A stretch of 64,000 nt of DNA from Chitinophagaceae bacterium (lineage in GTDB: Bacteria; Bacteroidota; Bacteroidia; Chitinophagales; Chitinophagaceae): NCBI GenBank assembly GCA_947446645.1, contig CANFHA010000002.1, positions 62,001-126,000 on the forward strand, in the 5' to 3' direction. Every line of letters starts with the position of its first letter. The first letter of the stretch is position 1. The notes below the pieces were generated by a model that was not told where the DNA came from, did not search any database, and saw only the letters and a list, made by a program, of their open reading frames with translations. Shown here piece by piece: positions 63,487 to 64,000 of this stretch. Both the position numbers and the translations under genes were made by a program.

Positions 63487-64000
63487 TTACAGACTTTCCA
63501 TGCTTTTCTTAATGATGCCAATGCATTCATCGATCTGCTCGCGGGTAATGAGCAATGGCGGTGCAAAACGGATCCTATCGCCATGAGTAGGCTTTGCTAA
63601 CAGGCCATTCTGCTTCATTGCCACACATATGTCCCATGCTGTGTCCTTATCCGGATGGTTAATGACAATGGCGTTGAACAGGCCTTTGCCCCGTACAATA
63701 GAAATATGCGGATTATTGAGCGCTAACAACTCTTTGCGGAAATGCGCGCCAAGTACTGCAGAGTTGTGCGCCATTTTCTCGTCTACCAATACCTGCAATG
63801 ACGTCATGGCCACTTTGCAGGCAATAGGATTGCCGCCATAGGTAGAGCCATGATCGCCGGGCTTAATTGTAAGCATTATTTCATCATCCGCTAAAACCGC
63901 TGATACCGGCATAGTGCCACCTGAAAGCGCCTTGCCAAGCAATACAATATCGGGGCGAACGTCTTCGTGATCGCAGGCCAGCATTTTGCCTGTGCGCGCG
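63487..64000 (-). CDS. rocD: Ornithine aminotransferase, C-terminal part (5' end outside the window)
   Basis: The frame is open through the window edge; 171 codons remain. The visible residues include [19 protein letters not shown] at the edge, then [17 protein letters not shown] holding the PLP lysine (LGKALSGG) and [17 protein letters not shown] with the substrate-binding Thr, all typical of class III ornithine aminotransferases; the tail ends [11 protein letters not shown]. It moves the delta-amino group of ornithine to 2-oxoglutarate, feeding proline and glutamate. Acetylornithine aminotransferase is the close alternative, but the sequence around [14 protein letters not shown] is more like RocD. 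Confidence 0.88.
   Translation of the reverse strand, partial: ARTGKMLACDHEDVRPDIVLLGKALSGGTMPVSAVLADDEIMLTIKPGDHGSTYGGNPIACKVAMTSLQVLVDEKMAHNSAVLGAHFRKELLALNNPHISIVRGKGLFNAIVINHPDKDTAWDICVAMKQNGLLAKPTHGDRIRFAPPLLITREQIDECIGIIKKSMESL

Noticed and set aside
1-64000. Stop-codon reassignment explaining the interrupted genes
   Set aside because: TAG and TAA both occur as interruptions, yet both also end many intact genes, for example TAG after the response regulator and dus.
1-64000. tRNA, rRNA, CRISPR or transposon content
   Set aside because: Reading both strands, I found no T-loop/acceptor pattern, regular spaced repeats, or transposase-like protein.

Overview
The window is bacterial chromosome from the phylum Bacteroidetes, most likely the Chitinophagales (inference). 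The support is a type IX secretion C-terminal sorting domain (end of the 54799-56214 gene), a DUF4270 lipoprotein, a long-form IspH, paired M16 peptidases, PL-rich periplasmic proteins with MKK...AQ signal peptides, and repeated promoter boxes of the Bacteroidetes type (TAnnTTTG, in the best cases with TTTG 21 bp upstream: kup, ispH, rplS). I saw no rRNA, tRNA, CRISPR array, insertion sequence, prophage or recognisable defence island. Most of the window is housekeeping DNA.

Layout. 1-5 kb: end of a histidine kinase, a stand-alone response regulator, HMG-CoA lyase, and a giant REC plus six-PAS sensor whose kinase half lies behind an in-frame TAG. 5-9.5 kb: tRNA-dihydrouridine synthase, YfcE-type phosphoesterase, and a porin followed by the ammonium transporter. 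9.6-18.3 kb: MFS transporter, YggS, panB, two small secreted proteins, the Kup potassium transporter, a SpoU methyltransferase and two tandem outer-membrane paralogues. 18.4-27.4 kb: lon, ispH, a LolA-like periplasmic protein and a 1027-residue BNR-repeat protein. 27.5-33 kb: a tripartite RND efflux operon whose adaptor and pump each carry a single-base frameshift, followed by an intact TolC. 33-38.8 kb: mdh, a disordered BON protein, metK, an FAD oxidoreductase and a YtxH protein. 38.8-40.5 kb: a doubly broken DUF2252 gene and a hairpin-rich spacer. 40.5-48.8 kb: glmS, a DUF4270 lipoprotein, a half-size glycogen-synthase-like protein divergent from panC, an acyl-CoA dehydrogenase, a ComEA-like protein and a ParE/RelE-type toxin-antitoxin pair. 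48.8-54.6 kb: ligA and two M16 peptidases. 54.8-59.6 kb: a T9SS surface protein split by TAA, then rimM-trmD-rplS and a PhzF protein. 59.6-64 kb: a secreted protein, fabH, fabG and the C-terminal part of ornithine aminotransferase.

How they fit together: panB and panC are the two pantothenate-branch steps, in separate places. rimM, trmD and rplS form a ribosome/tRNA maturation cluster. fabH and fabG are consecutive fatty-acid synthesis genes. The M16 pair joins a catalytic (HFFEH) subunit to a motif-less partner carrying a LolA-like tail, and a stand-alone version of that tail is encoded at 22941-23660.

The most striking pattern is damage. Five genes are interrupted by one or two single-base lesions: the sensor kinase, RND adaptor, RND pump, DUF2252 gene and T9SS protein. 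All repair to full-length family members when one base is changed. Either this lineage is losing accessory genes or the assembly holds base-level errors; raw reads would settle it.
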